Source of the DNA: Thiotrichaceae bacterium | Lineage (GTDB): Bacteria; Pseudomonadota; Gammaproteobacteria; Thiotrichales; Thiotrichaceae | Reading direction: 5' to 3' | Assembly: GCA_027008885.1 (NCBI GenBank) | Contig: JALVDQ010000464.1 | Location: 1-6,827, forward strand | Length of the DNA stretch: 6,827 nucleotides | Shown: in pieces, positions 1-6,827 of the stretch | Layout of the letters: each line of letters starts with the position of its first letter | Position numbering within the stretch: the first letter of the stretch is position 1 | The notes under the pieces: model-generated | What the model was told of the DNA's origin: nothing | The model's input: the letters and a program-made list of their open reading frames with translations, nothing else | The model's database searches: none | Made by a program: the position numbers and the translations under genes

Positions 1-65
1 CGTGTTTCGTTCCTCAATACAGGCTGACTACAAAAATATGCAAAAAACAGGGGGGATGGGTATTG
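1..65 (+). repeat. Left arm of inverted repeat flanking uvrA
   Basis: This arm matches the reverse complement of 2975-3031. The outer part (1-17, CGTGTTTCGTTCCTCAA) agrees at 16 of 17 bases. The inner part (31-60, from CAAAAATAT through the G6-ATGGG tract) agrees at 27 of 30. The arm has about 13 extra bases between the two blocks (AATACAGGCTGAC region), and the right arm has three extra bases near TATTG. The outer part is itself a short palindrome, GTGTT...AATAC, allowing G-U pairs. The arm begins at the first base of the window and may extend further left. Confidence 0.85.
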
Positions 66-92
66 CTATGTTTTCCTCAAAAAGAGAATAAT
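63..92 (+). promoter_or_regulatory. Possible sigma-70 promoter of uvrA
   Basis: A candidate -35 TTGCTA (63-68) lies 18 bp before a -10-like AATAAT (87-92), 33 bp ahead of the uvrA start. Four of six and five of six bases match consensus. The -35 overlaps the inner end of the left repeat arm, so the repeat might contribute to the promoter. I found no CTGT-N8-ACAG LexA box here, unlike the SOS-controlled E. coli uvrA. The call rests on motif likeness alone. Confidence 0.3.
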
Positions 93-125
93 AGCGTTTT
101 CTTTTTCAAGCCATAGCGTTAATTC

Positions 126-2960
126 ATGGATACCATTTCACTGCGCGGTGCGCGCACTCATAACCTGAAAAATATTGACCTTGATTTGCCTCGTGACAAG
201 CTCATTGTGATTACCGGACTGTCTGGCTCCGGCAAGTCTTCACTGGCATTTGACACGATTTTTGCCGAGGGTCAGCGGCGTTATGTTGAATCACTTTCTG
301 CCTACGCGCGACAATTTTTGTCGATGATGGAAAAACCGGATCTGGATCATATCGAGGGTCTGTCACCAGCGATTTCAATCGAGCAGAAAACCACTTCACA
401 CAATCCACGCTCCACCGTTGGCACGATTACCGAGATTTATGACTATCTGCGCCTGTTGTATGCCCGTGCAGGCGAACCCCGTTGCCCTGAGCATAACACC
501 AGACTGGATGCACAGACGATTAGCGAGATGGTCGATCAGGTCATGTCATTGCCCCAGGGCAGCAAGCTGATGATGCTCGCGCCAGTAGTACGCAACCGCA
601 AGGGTGAGCATCTGCAATTGCTGGAAGAACTCAAAAGTCAGGGCTTTTTGCGAGTGCGCCTCGATGGTGTCATTTACGACATTGATGAGGTGCCAGACAT
701 GGAGTTACGCATCAAGCACACACTGGAGGTAGTGGTTGACCGCTTTAAGGTGCGCCCGGATTTGCAGCAACGACTGGCGGAATCATTTGAAACCACGCTC
801 AAGTTATCCGACGGTTTGGCAGTGATTGCATGGATGGACGAGGCAGATGCCAAAGCCAATGAAGAGCTGCTGTTTTCAGCCAATTATGCCTGTAAGGTTT
901 GCGGCTATTCGTTGCAGGAACTGGAACCACGCCTGTTTTCATTCAATAGCCCCACAGGAGCCTGCCAGAGCTGCGACGGTCTGGGAATACAGCAGGTTTT
1001 TGATGTTGACCAGGTCGTCAACAAACCACAGCTAAGCCTTGCAGATGGCGCGATTCGCAGTTGGGACAAGCGCAATCCGTATTATTATCACATGATTATG
1101 TCACTGGCGGATCACTACGGCTTTGATGTAAATACACCCTTTCAGGATTTGCCCAAGAAAATCCAGAAAATTCTTTTATACGGCAGCGGACGCACAAAAA
1201 TTCATTTCACCTACGAAGGCAAAAAGGGACAAACTTTTAGCCGCACCCATGTTTTTGAAGGCATTATTCACAATCTCGAACGCCGTTATCGGGAGACGGA
1301 TTCCAACGCGGTTCGTGAAGAGCTGGTCAAATATATGTCGGTGCATTCCTGTAGCGACTGTGGCGGTCAACGCCTGAACGAAGCAGCACGGCATGTATTT
1401 ATCGAAGATTTGAATCTGCCAACGCTTACCGACAAAGCCATTGCAGACTGTTTCAAGTTTTTCAACGAGATTAAACTCAGCGGCAGACAGGCAAAAATCG
1501 CTGATAAAATTATCCGTGAAATCAAGTTACGCCTTGAGTTTCTGGTCAATGTCGGACTTGATTACCTGACCCTGAGCCGCAGCTCTGAAACACTCTCAGG
1601 CGGCGAAGCACAGCGGATTCGTCTCGCATCTCAAATTGGCGCGGGCCTGGTTGGCGTGATGTATGTACTGGATGAGCCATCCATTGGCTTGCATCAGCGT
1701 GATAATGATCGCCTCCTGAAAACGCTCAAGCACCTGCGTGACCTGGGGAATACCGTGATTGTGGTTGAACACGATGAAGATGCGATTCGCAGTGCCGATT
1801 ATGTGGTCGATATTGGACCTGGCGCGGGGGAACACGGTGGCGAGATTGTCGCCGCAGGCAAGCCTGCACAAATTGCCAAGGCCAAAAACTCACTTACGGG
1901 GCAATTTTTAGCGGGCAAGCGCAAAATCAAAATCCCCAAAAAGCGCGTAAAACCGGACAAGAAAAAAATGCTCAAACTGATCGGCGCGACAGGTAATAAT
2001 CTGCAATCGGTCAGGGTAGAAATCCCGGTGGGTCTAATGACCTGCATCACGGGTGTATCCGGCTCGGGCAAATCCACCCTGATCAATAGCACACTTTATC
2101 CCAATATCGCCCATCACCTGCACAATAGCGCCATGCGTCGCGCGCCCGTGAAAAAAATTGAAGGGTTGGAATTTTTTGACAAGGTTGTGGATGTCAATCA
2201 AAGCCCGATTGGTCGCACACCACGCTCAAATCCTGCCACATACACTGGCGTATTTACTCCCATTCGGGAGCTTTTTGCCGCCACCAAAGAAGCCCGCGCG
2301 CGAGGCTATCTGCCAGGACGATTCAGCTTTAATGTAAAAGGCGGACGTTGTGAAGCTTGCCGTGGGGATGGTGTCACCAAAGTAGAAATGCACTTTTTGC
2401 CCGATGTTTATGTCACCTGCGACGTCTGCGAGGGTAAACGCTATAACCGCGAAACACTGGATGTTTATTACAAGGGCAAGAATATTTATGAAGTGCTGAA
2501 TATGACCGTTGAAGAAGCGCTGGAGTTTTTCCACGCCATTCCCGGCATCAGGCAAAAACTGCAAACGCTAATGGATGTGGGCTTGTCGTATATCACCCTG
2601 GGGCAAAATGCCACCACCCTGTCAGGCGGCGAAGCACAGCGCGTCAAGCTGGCAAAAGAGCTATCCAAACGCAGCACCGGAAAAACCATCTATATTCTGG
2701 ATGAACCCACCACTGGTCTGCATTTCCATGATGTGGATGTACTCCTCGGTGTATTACATCGGCTTCGGGATGAAGGCAATACCATTATCGTCATTGAACA
2801 TAACCTGGATGTTATTAAAACAGCGGACTGGATTATTGACCTCGGACCAGAAGGCGGCAGCGGTGGTGGAAAAGTCATCGCCAGCGGAACACCGGAAAAA
2901 GTCGCCAAAACCAAAGGATCGTTTACGGGTGAATATTTAAAGTCGGTATTGAATGAATAA
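126..2960 (+). CDS. uvrA: UvrABC excinuclease subunit A (UvrA), complete
   Basis: UvrA is the ATP-driven DNA-damage sensor of cytoplasmic nucleotide excision repair. A UvrA dimer finds bulky lesions, loads UvrB and leaves before UvrC cuts. The 944-residue product has normal family length (E. coli 940) and aligns from the first residue ([16 protein letters not shown]). Two ABC ATPase modules are intact. Module one has Walker [10 protein letters not shown] at 31-39, signature LSGGE at 490-494 and Walker B with D516/E517. Module two has Walker [10 protein letters not shown] at 643-651, LSGGE at 832-836 and D859/E860. Zinc-binding CxxC pairs are present at C256/C259 with C280/C283, and at C742/C745 with C765/C768. 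The start is fixed by an in-frame stop at 120-122 and by homology. No clear Shine-Dalgarno sequence precedes it. The gene stands alone, bracketed by inverted repeats, and no frameshift or missing catalytic residue was seen. Confidence 0.98.
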   Translation: MDTISLRGARTHNLKNIDLDLPRDKLIVITGLSGSGKSSLAFDTIFAEGQRRYVESLSAYARQFLSMMEKPDLDHIEGLSPAISIEQKTTSHNPRSTVGTITEIYDYLRLLYARAGEPRCPEHNTRLDAQTISEMVDQVMSLPQGSKLMMLAPVVRNRKGEHLQLLEELKSQGFLRVRLDGVIYDIDEVPDMELRIKHTLEVVVDRFKVRPDLQQRLAESFETTLKLSDGLAVIAWMDEADAKANEELLFSANYACKVCGYSLQELEPRLFSFNSPTGACQSCDGLGIQQVFDVDQVVNKPQLSLADGAIRSWDKRNPYYYHMIMSLADHYGFDVNTPFQDLPKKIQKILLYGSGRTKIHFTYEGKKGQTFSRTHVFEGIIHNLERRYRETDSNAVREELVKYMSVHSCSDCGGQRLNEAARHVFIEDLNLPTLTDKAIADCFKFFNEIKLSGRQAKIADKIIREIKLRLEFLVNVGLDYLTLSRSSETLSGGEAQRIRLASQIGAGLVGVMYVLDEPSIGLHQRDNDRLLKTLKHLRDLGNTVIVVEHDEDAIRSADYVVDIGPGAGEHGGEIVAAGKPAQIAKAKNSLTGQFLAGKRKIKIPKKRVKPDKKKMLKLIGATGNNLQSVRVEIPVGLMTCITGVSGSGKSTLINSTLYPNIAHHLHNSAMRRAPVKKIEGLEFFDKVVDVNQSPIGRTPRSNPATYTGVFTPIRELFAATKEARARGYLPGRFSFNVKGGRCEACRGDGVTKVEMHFLPDVYVTCDVCEGKRYNRETLDVYYKGKNIYEVLNMTVEEALEFFHAIPGIRQKLQTLMDVGLSYITLGQNATTLSGGEAQRVKLAKELSKRSTGKTIYILDEPTTGLHFHDVDVLLGVLHRLRDEGNTIIVIEHNLDVIKTADWIIDLGPEGGSGGGKVIASGTPEKVAKTKGSFTGEYLKSVLNE

Positions 2961-2974
2961 GCATTGATCCAATA

Positions 2975-3031
2975 CAATACAACCCATCCCCCCGGTTTTT
3001 TATATATTTTTGCGTTGAAGAACGAAACACG
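2975..3031 (-). repeat. Right arm of inverted repeat flanking uvrA
   Basis: Read on the minus strand, this arm repeats the left arm at 1-65: CGTGTTTCGTTCTTCAA, then CAAAAATATATAAAAAAC, then the G6-ATGGG tract and TATTG. It starts only 14 bases after the uvrA stop codon, so it will be part of the uvrA 3' untranslated RNA unless transcription ends first. The outer part (3012-3030) is a palindrome, GCGTT...AACAC, with one wobble pair. No obvious rho-independent terminator was found between uvrA and this repeat. Confidence 0.85.
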
Positions 3032-3064
3032 GGGAATTTCTTACATCGTGCAACCCGCGTTTCG
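3023..3064. repeat. Long hairpin formed by paired palindromic repeats
   Basis: CGAAACACGGG (3023-3033) pairs with CCCGCGTTTCG (3054-3064) in 10 of 11 positions, with one A-C mismatch and a 20-base loop. The two strands of the stem belong to two oppositely oriented copies of the same short palindromic repeat, an arrangement like BIME/REP pairs in enterobacteria. No T-run follows on either strand, so a simple rho-independent terminator is unlikely. It could protect the 3' end of the uvrA transcript from exonucleases, but that is inference. Confidence 0.6.
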
Positions 3065-3081
3065 CATACTCAACGCAGGCT
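3057..3081 (+). repeat. Third copy of the short palindromic repeat
   Basis: The stretch CGCGTTTCGCATACTCAACGCAGGCT resembles window bases 1-24 in the same orientation (CGTGTTTCG, then TCAA, then CAGGCT). It contains the perfect 5-bp dyad GCGTT/AACGC around a nine-base centre. This supports a dispersed REP-like family rather than a single chance inverted repeat. No RAYT (REP-associated tyrosine transposase) gene is in the window. Confidence 0.6.
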
Positions 3082-3099
3082 ACCTTGCCTACATCTGAT

Positions 3100-3266
3100 C
3101 TATCTTCGCCTGCAACGCCTTAATATTACCTGCAATGTATCAAGATTAGGATGTCCATTAGGAAAGACTTTCTTTAAAATAAATAATGACCGCTGAAATA
3201 AAGGAACAGCTTTTTTAAATTTTTCTGATGGTAATACAACCCTGCGAGATTATTTGAGACATGGGG
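3100..3266 (-). pseudogene. Remnant of a kinesin-light-chain-like TPR protein (C-terminal end)
   Basis: On the minus strand, 3237 to 3100 reads EKFKKAVPLFQRSLFILKK, then VFPNGHPNLDTLQVIL, then a TAG stop. This matches the repeat pattern of kinesin-type tetratricopeptides (xKxxxAxPLxxRxLxIxxKxxxxxHPxxxTxxxxL). Immediately upstream (3257-3225), in a different frame, the DNA reads SNNLAGLYYHQ, the normal lead-in to that same repeat (SLNNLAxLYxxQGK). The two frames meet at a run of five A (3220-3224), where exactly one base is missing relative to CAG-GGN-AAA-TTT. A further decayed piece (PHV at 3266-3258, NEH a little upstream) is cut by stops. No start codon or ribosome site serves it. I read it as the tail of a lost TPR scaffold gene. 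The family assignment is by pattern, not by search. Confidence 0.7.
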
Positions 3267-3367
3267 TCATACGGTGCTCATTGTCAAGGAACTTTGAGTA
3301 TAGCAATAGTGAGCGGCATAATTAAATCGATAAAAGGTAACAATAATCAAATTAATATCTGCAGCTT

Positions 3368-4243
3368 TTACGATGATTTTTTATTCACTAAAAATATCCC
3401 AGAAATCACAAGCACTGCGCCTAAAGCCAATACTAATGTGAATTTTTCACCCAATATTAACCATGCCCAAAAGACTGCGCTTACAGGCATAAAGTAAATA
3501 AACACCGCAGCTTTGGCTGCTCCAAGTGCCTTTACCCCATCTTGAAACCAGACAAAACCAATGACCGTTGCAAGTAATGATAAATAAAGCAAATTCAAAC
3601 TTGCATTCATTGTTAATGTGCTTATTGCGCCAAATAAATCTGCATTTAAAGCAGCGACCAATAATATTATCGTACCAATACAACTGGCATAGGCAATAAC
3701 AGCCAAAGAGGATAATTTGTCACTCATAAATCGCCCTATTAAAGTGTAAGCTGCCCAGCTGAATGCACAGCCTATAAAGGCGAGTTCTCCCTCACCTATT
3801 CCTTCATGAACCAAGGCTGAAAAATCTCCTTTAGTGATAATTAATACCGCACCTGTTATACAGAGTAAAAAGCCAAATATACGGATCAAAGTAAACTTCT
3901 CTTTAAAAATAAAGGCGGCACCTAATGCTGTCAATAAAGGGTTGGTTGCTATAATCAAGCTACCTCTCCCAGCTTCGGCATATACCAAACCATAGAAGAA
4001 TAATAAGTTATACAAAGCAATGCCTGTTAAGCCCATACCTAATAATGGCAAGAATTGTCGCTTAGTAATTGCGGGCAAGCGCCCTTCTTTAAAGTAAAGT
4101 AAAACTAACATAAACGATGATGCGATTAAAAAGCGTAAAAAGGCGGATATAGCAGGGTCTAGCTCATTCCCCAGTAATCTTGCTGAGGTAAATGTTCCAC
4201 CCCAAACCAACATAGCGAAAAGTAATTTTAAATAAGTTTTCAT
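3368..4243 (-). CDS. EamA/DMT-superfamily inner-membrane transporter
   Basis: This 291-residue, strongly hydrophobic protein has normal length for the ten-helix drug/metabolite transporter superfamily. It shows the internal duplication of two EamA halves. The first half begins with the WGGTF motif at residues 14-18 and ends in NPLLTALGAAFIFKEKFT (101-118, E115). The second begins near FIGCAFSWAAYTLIGRF (156-172) and ends in YFMPVSAVFWAWLILGEKFT (250-269, E266). A short basic tail, NKKSS, follows the last helix. Members export amino acids, metabolites or drugs, or import nutrients; the substrate cannot be told from sequence. The ATG at 4243-4241 begins the first helix directly. Only a weak, distant AAGAG precedes it. 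The gene is convergent with uvrA, divergent from the cytochrome and probably monocistronic. It looks more AT-rich than uvrA, which may mark separate ancestry. Confidence 0.93.
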   Translation of the reverse strand: MKTYLKLLFAMLVWGGTFTSARLLGNELDPAISAFLRFLIASSFMLVLLYFKEGRLPAITKRQFLPLLGMGLTGIALYNLLFFYGLVYAEAGRGSLIIATNPLLTALGAAFIFKEKFTLIRIFGFLLCITGAVLIITKGDFSALVHEGIGEGELAFIGCAFSWAAYTLIGRFMSDKLSSLAVIAYASCIGTIILLVAALNADLFGAISTLTMNASLNLLYLSLLATVIGFVWFQDGVKALGAAKAAVFIYFMPVSAVFWAWLILGEKFTLVLALGAVLVISGIFLVNKKSS

Positions 4244-4349
4244 TTAAGTTTTTGCACTCTTTATTAGTGTCTTAGTCATTACTGATAAAAAGACTTCAGC
4301 ATAACTCAGGTGACAAATAAAAATATTAATTGATTTTTGATATTTACCA

Positions 4350-4372
4350 TTGATTGATGATAATTTAATCAA
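4350..4372. promoter_or_regulatory. Weak dyad TTGAT...ATCAA in the divergent intergenic region
   Basis: TTGAT occurs twice, overlapping (4350-4354 and 4354-4358), and ATCAA lies at 4368-4372. The halves resemble FNR half-sites, but the spacer from the nearer TTGAT is nine bases rather than the four required for FNR/ANR binding. The region is very AT-rich, so chance is a real explanation. It is listed because it sits between two divergent promoters. Confidence 0.15.
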
Positions 4373-4405
4373 ATATATCCAAAGTTTTCATTAGGTCGCT
4401 TTTAC

Positions 4406-4439
4406 TGTCATATAACACTACCAAGTGTGTCGTATAACA
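4406..4439. promoter_or_regulatory. Two tandem 12-bp operator-like dyads
   Basis: TGTCATATAACA (4406-4417) recurs as TGTCGTATAACA (4428-4439), one base different and exactly 22 bp apart, which is two helical turns. The first copy is nearly palindromic, matching its own reverse complement at 10 of 12 positions; the second matches at 8 of 12. The flanks also agree (trailing C). Both contain TATAAC, close to a -10 box, but neither has a good -35 at the right distance. The spacing fits two dimers of a regulator bound on one face of DNA, controlling the cytochrome gene (start 92 bp downstream) or the divergent transporter. No regulator family is assigned. Confidence 0.4.
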
Positions 4440-4518
4440 CAGTAAACATTTCTATGATTTACAATTAAAGTGCGCCTGATACCCTCTCTCTTCTCAAGGT
4501 TATTACGATTAAAAAAGC

Positions 4519-4524
4519 AGAGGG
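4519..4524 (+). promoter_or_regulatory. Ribosome binding site of the cytochrome gene
   Basis: AGAGGG at 4519-4524 lies seven bases before the ATG at 4532, within the usual range for a Shine-Dalgarno site, and it decides the start. The next in-frame ATG (residue 20) falls inside the signal peptide. The upstream CCCTCT at 4482-4487 is its exact complement and could pair with it across a 31-base loop. Confidence 0.7.
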
Positions 4525-4531
4525 AAAAGAA

Positions 4532-6827
4532 ATGCGCTCATCACCAAAGTTTTATACTTTTATCTCAATAATTTATCTATCAATTTCCATGCTTGGTTTT
4601 TCAGCGACACTGTTTGCCAATGAAGTTGATGAGCCACGAGCGCATCCCGCCATCCCACTTTTGGATGAAGATGGTAATCATGTCCTGAATAGCAATAAGC
4701 CTTATAGTTCCAGGCAAAGCTGTGGGGGCTGTCATGATTACGACAAAATTACACATGCCTACCACTTTGAACAGGGGCGTGACGAAGCCAGTGATGATTA
4801 TGGAAAAAATCACGGTGGATTACCACAGTTGGTATCACCTGGCTATTTTGGTGGCTATAACTGCATGGGTTCTGATGCGCCTGACGCACTTGCAAAAAAG
4901 GCAAATTCAAAAGCAGCAGATTTCTCGGATTATGGTGCAGCAGGTTATGTACAGCGTTGTGCTAACTGCCACTCAGGTGGTGGCTGGATGGAAAAAGACC
5001 GGGATGGCGTGCGTTACGATAAAAAAGATATGAGTAGCGTTCCTGCCTATGATGGTGATTATTACAATCGCGGTACCGATGAGAATAATCAACCAACAGA
5101 CAAGACCATCGTGTCTAAATGGAATTGGCATAAAAGTGGGGTTGTAGAAAATGACTGCTTGCTCTGTCATGTTGATTTTAATAAAAGCCTTAAAAGCATG
5201 AATCCTCTTTTGGCTGATATAGGACACCGTGGTGTTAAGCAAGAGCCTAGAGATTTAGTCCGAGAGTTACGTGGCGATGGTCTGATTAAAAAGGGGCATT
5301 TCCGTTATGGCGGCACTGGGCTTCTTGAATTTCTTAACATCAATATGACTGATGATAAAACCAAGGATATGACGCTCCTTAGCTTTAAACGTGGTGCGAC
5401 AGAAACGGTTAAAGGCAAAGAGTACCTAGAAGTAAAAAATCTTGTACTTGATACCAATGGCAACCCGCAGATTCAGTGGAATGCAGCCGCCTTTGACGAC
5501 AAGAAAAAAGTTGTTCTTCCGATGGTTCGTTACCCAGGAAATGAAAGCTGTATGCTTTGCCACAGCACATCAAATTCACGTCGTGGTTTCTATGGTTTTG
5601 GTGAAGATGCCAGTCTTGAATATGAAGAAGGTGGCGAGCTTGTCGAAGATTATAAAGATGATGTACACAAAGGACTGACCTTTACCGAAGACAATGGCGA
5701 AACACGCGAGATTAAAAACTGTAACTCCTGTCATAGCAAGAATTACTTTAACCCTGCTTATGCCAATGTTGATATTGATGCGGATCATAACTTCCCTAAA
5801 GGCAATTCAGATATGGATGTTCATAATGATCTGGATTATCAGAAAAACCCTGCAACGGGCAGAACCTATGTAAAAACCTGTTCTTATTGCCATGATGAAG
5901 CAGCCAACCCTGCCATCCCATCTGGACATGATTCAATGTTGTCTGCGCACCGCGAAAAATGGCGTGCATCAGGTGATATGAATGGCTACGGTAGAAACGA
6001 GCTGGATGCAATCACACAAAAGCATCTGGATGTTGTCACCTGTGAAGCCTGTCATATCACCAACAAGGCAGCACGAGGCAGACCTTTTGATCCGATGTAT
6101 CGCTATGCAAAAAGTGCCGATGGCAAGCTGCGTATTCGCCCTTACAAGCCGAAGCCTCGTAGCTACTGGCAAAACAAGAGCGATAAATACATTTTTAGCA
6201 AAACCGAACGCAATAGTGTTTTTGAACTTAAAGAAGATGAAAAGGGTAAAAAGTATGGCGTAATTGTTGATCCTGTCAGCAAGGCGGTTTTAGCCAAAGT
6301 CAGTGCCAGAATGAGTCATGGCTCATGGCGCTTTGGTAATCCTGAGGATTATGACGGTTATGTTGCACTTAAAAAGGCTTACGATAGTTTGCTCAAGTCA
6401 AAAGGCGTTACGAATCCTGATGCGGTCATGGTTATTAGTGAAATCAATCAATACGTGCTTTCTCATGGCACCAAGCCTTCCACACAGTCATTACAGTGTG
6501 AGCAGTGCCACAATAAAAAACAGGACGGTTCATTTAGCTCACTTATTTCACCTAAAGGCTTGCTTGGTGCTGAGGGTAATATCTTTGAAGTCGGTTCAGT
6601 GCCAGATAAACGCCTGATTGATGATGGCATTGTGATACTTGATTACCCATACATGAAGGTCAAGTCTGACGGCACCATTGTTGAGAATGTGGACGATATT
6701 CTTTACTACACGGGGCAAAACCCATCACTATCCCGTTTGCAATCACAGAAACCAGCCGATATGGACAATGGTGGTATTGATGCCGCAATTCGTGGGGATG
6801 GTGATAACAATGGTGGTGACGATGGTA
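4532..6827 (+). CDS. Exported octahaem (or larger) c-type cytochrome, OTR-like, 3' end cut by window
   Basis: The frame stays open for 765 codons from a start with a good ribosome site and is cut by the window edge. A signal peptide is evident: basic MRSSPK, a hydrophobic stretch (about residues 7-28) and likely cleavage after A29 (ATLFA/NEV). Eight CXXCH haem-attachment motifs follow, at C64 (CGGCH), C143 (CANCH), C209 (CLLCH), C340 (CMLCH), C397 (CNSCH), C450 (CSYCH), C504 (CEACH) and C656 (CEQCH). The contexts CANCHSGGGW, NDCLLCH, DVHKGL before haem 5 and VTCEACHIT resemble octahaem cytochromes of the tetrathionate-reductase-like (OTR) family. That likeness is from memory of the family, not from a search. 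The chain is much longer than OTR (roughly 450-500 residues), with extended loops at 214-339 and 509-655. C111 is the only cysteine outside haem motifs. The visible end is rich in Gly, Asp and Asn. It should carry electrons or reduce a sulfur or nitrogen compound in the periplasm or at the cell surface; substrate unknown. Confidence 0.9.
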   Translation, partial: MRSSPKFYTFISIIYLSISMLGFSATLFANEVDEPRAHPAIPLLDEDGNHVLNSNKPYSSRQSCGGCHDYDKITHAYHFEQGRDEASDDYGKNHGGLPQLVSPGYFGGYNCMGSDAPDALAKKANSKAADFSDYGAAGYVQRCANCHSGGGWMEKDRDGVRYDKKDMSSVPAYDGDYYNRGTDENNQPTDKTIVSKWNWHKSGVVENDCLLCHVDFNKSLKSMNPLLADIGHRGVKQEPRDLVRELRGDGLIKKGHFRYGGTGLLEFLNINMTDDKTKDMTLLSFKRGATETVKGKEYLEVKNLVLDTNGNPQIQWNAAAFDDKKKVVLPMVRYPGNESCMLCHSTSNSRRGFYGFGEDASLEYEEGGELVEDYKDDVHKGLTFTEDNGETREIKNCNSCHSKNYFNPAYANVDIDADHNFPKGNSDMDVHNDLDYQKNPATGRTYVKTCSYCHDEAANPAIPSGHDSMLSAHREKWRASGDMNGYGRNELDAITQKHLDVVTCEACHITNKAARGRPFDPMYRYAKSADGKLRIRPYKPKPRSYWQNKSDKYIFSKTERNSVFELKEDEKGKKYGVIVDPVSKAVLAKVSARMSHGSWRFGNPEDYDGYVALKKAYDSLLKSKGVTNPDAVMVISEINQYVLSHGTKPSTQSLQCEQCHNKKQDGSFSSLISPKGLLGAEGNIFEVGSVPDKRLIDDGIVILDYPYMKVKSDGTIVENVDDILYYTGQNPSLSRLQSQKPADMDNGGIDAAIRGDGDNNGGDDG

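Noticed and set aside
2983..3010. Rho-independent terminator after uvrA, suggested by CCCCCCGG followed by a T-rich run
   Set aside because: The C tract has no nearby G-rich partner on the same strand to form a stem. Its complement is 2.9 kb away in the left repeat arm.
3261..3497. A plus-strand open frame of 78 codons starting MGSYGAHC
   Set aside because: It runs antisense across the TPR remnant and into the 3' end of the well-supported EamA gene. It has no ribosome site and no recognisable domain.
4350..4372. FNR/ANR site
   Set aside because: The half-sites look right, but the spacing is nine bases instead of four, and the region is AT-rich. It is kept only as a very weak dyad.
4601..6617. 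Several open frames of 67-103 codons on both strands inside the cytochrome region
   Set aside because: All overlap the continuous 765-codon cytochrome frame, which has a signal peptide, a ribosome site and eight haem motifs. The others are frame shadows.
1..6827. CRISPR array, tRNA or rRNA genes, IS element with transposase
   Set aside because: No regularly spaced repeats, no tRNA cloverleaf signatures, no rRNA sequence and no transposase reading frame were seen on either strand.

Overview
The window looks like a piece of a gammaproteobacterial chromosome. The UvrA protein follows the Escherichia coli protein closely along its whole length, and the intergenic DNA carries short palindromic repeats (GYGTT...AACGC type) of the kind scattered through many gammaproteobacterial and cyanobacterial genomes. 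The large multiheme cytochrome suggests a respiratory lifestyle based on metal, sulfur or extracellular electron transfer. Species cannot be read from the sequence.

Layout. (1) 1-65 and 2975-3031 are two arms of an imperfect inverted repeat that bracket the next gene. (2) 126-2960, plus strand: a complete, intact uvrA, the damage-recognition subunit of nucleotide excision repair. (3) 2961-3367: a repeat-rich, gene-poor stretch. It holds the right arm, a second palindromic repeat copy that can fold with the first, and a decayed minus-strand remnant of a kinesin-light-chain-like TPR protein (about 3100-3266) with a visible one-base frameshift. (4) 3368-4243, minus strand: a complete 10-TM EamA/DMT-family transporter, visibly more AT-rich than uvrA. 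(5) 4244-4531: an AT-rich divergent intergenic region with two 12-bp dyads exactly 22 bp apart. (6) 4532 to the window edge, plus strand: a long exported c-type cytochrome with eight CXXCH haem sites, cut by the end of the window. It is open from its start codon to base 6827.

The three genes do not form an operon. uvrA stands alone between repeats, and the transporter and cytochrome are divergently transcribed. The least ordinary item is the cytochrome. Its haem-motif context (CXXCHxGxGW, then xDCLxCH, then a DVH pair, then TCxACHI) resembles octahaem cytochromes of the tetrathionate-reductase-like family, but the chain is far longer and ends in a Gly/Asp/Asn-rich tail. No complete new multi-gene system is visible; if there is one, it would lie downstream of base 6827.
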